NCBI GenBank assembly: GCA_028865845.1
Contig: JAGWJK010000319.1
Location: 1-5,927 of the forward strand
DNA from: Rhizobiaceae bacterium
GTDB taxonomy: Bacteria > Pseudomonadota > Alphaproteobacteria > Rhizobiales > Rhizobiaceae
Direction of reading: 5' to 3'
DNA: 5,927 bases
Shown here: positions 5,412 through 5,927 of the stretch, one piece after another
Position numbering within the stretch: the stretch's first letter is position 1
Layout of the letters: each line of letters begins with the position of its first letter
Notes under the pieces: model-generated
Databases searched by the model: none
What the model was told of the DNA's origin: nothing
The model's input: the letters and a program-made list of their open reading frames with translations, nothing else
Program-made: the position numbers and the translations under genes

Positions 5412-5927
5412 ATGACATTGCGGATTAACGACATCGCCCCCGATTTTATCGCTGAGACGACGGAGGGCCAGATCACCTTCCACGAATGGCTGGGGAAGGA
5501 CTGGGGCATCCTGTTTTCCCATCCAAAGGACTACACGCCGGTCTGCACCACGGAGCTCGGTTACATGGCGCGGCTGAAACCGGAATTCGACAAGCGCGGC
5601 GTGAAAATTATCGGTCTGTCGGTCGATCCGGTCGACAAGCACTCCGGATGGGCCATGGACATTGCCGAAACGCAGGGGGTCGCTCCGAATTTCCCGATGA
5701 TCGGTGACCCCACGCTCGCCGTCTCCAAGCTCTACGACATGCTGCCGGCGTCGTCCGGCGATACCTCTGAAGGCCGGACCGCTGCCGATAACCAGACGGT
5801 ACGGAACGTCTACGTCATCGGCCCCGACAAGAAGGTCAAGCTTGTCATTTCCTACCCGATGACGACAGGGCGTAATTTCGACGAGATCTTGCGGGTGATC
5901 GACAGCCTGCAATTGACGGCCAAGCAT
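5412..5927 (+). CDS. 1-Cys peroxiredoxin (Prx6/AhpC-TSA family), 3' partial
   Basis: A cytoplasmic thiol peroxidase that reduces hydrogen peroxide and organic hydroperoxides. The frame from the ATG (MTLRINDIAPDF) is open to the window end, giving 172 residues of an expected 215-220. The active-site stretch SHPKDYTPVCTTELG carries the peroxidatic Cys45; His37 and Arg131 (TVRNVYVIGPD) match the His/Cys/Arg catalytic set of Prx6. The PVCTTE form, rather than the VCPTE of typical 2-Cys AhpC, and the absence of any other Cys in the visible part favour the 1-Cys class, although the missing C-terminus could hold another. The family's dimer region near SYPMTTGRNFDEILRVIDSLQ is visible just before the cut. 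It has its own strong ribosome site and is divergent from the SARP-type regulator, which may or may not control it. Confidence 0.93.
   Translation, partial: MTLRINDIAPDFIAETTEGQITFHEWLGKDWGILFSHPKDYTPVCTTELGYMARLKPEFDKRGVKIIGLSVDPVDKHSGWAMDIAETQGVAPNFPMIGDPTLAVSKLYDMLPASSGDTSEGRTAADNQTVRNVYVIGPDKKVKLVISYPMTTGRNFDEILRVIDSLQLTAKH

Noticed and set aside
5391..5927. 178-codon open frame on the minus strand opposite the peroxiredoxin
   Set aside because: The plus strand encodes an unmistakable Prx6-type protein with its own ribosome site; the antisense frame has no family resemblance.

Overview
The window looks like a stretch of alphaproteobacterial, probably Rhizobiaceae (Rhizobium, Sinorhizobium or Agrobacterium type), chromosome or large replicon. 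The basis is GC-rich codon use, tightly packed sugar ABC transporter genes, and the family resemblance of every protein. No rRNA, tRNA, CRISPR array, insertion sequence or recognisable mobile element is visible. The assignment rests on sequence character only; no database was searched.

Layout. Bases 1-3132 on the plus strand hold the 3' part of an operon of three closely spaced genes: the 5'-truncated ATPase of a ribose-type (CUT2) sugar importer, its membrane permease (1 base downstream), and a metallo-beta-lactamase-fold hydrolase (9 bases downstream) carrying the complete metal-binding and catalytic residue set of N-acyl-homoserine lactonases and gamma-butyrolactone lactonases. The periplasmic binding protein expected for the importer is not in view and may lie upstream. 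Bases 3133-3434 are a gene-free convergent spacer with three inverted repeats and perhaps a decayed reading frame. Bases 3435-5153 on the minus strand encode a 572-residue SARP/BTAD-type regulator (winged helix, BTAD, TPR-like C-terminus) that probably starts at a TTG codon. Bases 5154-5411 are a divergent promoter region with a perfect 8-bp inverted repeat of operator geometry. From 5412 to the window end runs a 1-Cys (Prx6-type) peroxiredoxin on the plus strand, cut off by the window edge about 45 codons before its expected end.

How the genes may work together. The first three genes suggest uptake of a small sugar-like compound coupled to hydrolysis of a lactone, either as a nutrient or as a signal. 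The other half is a divergent regulator/peroxiredoxin pair, for which control of the peroxidase by the regulator is a reasonable but unproven guess. The two halves meet tail to tail and are probably independent. I see no clear evidence of a wholly new system; the most checkable novelties are the transporter/lactonase pairing, the operator-like dyad between the divergent genes, and the cluster of dyads in the convergent spacer.
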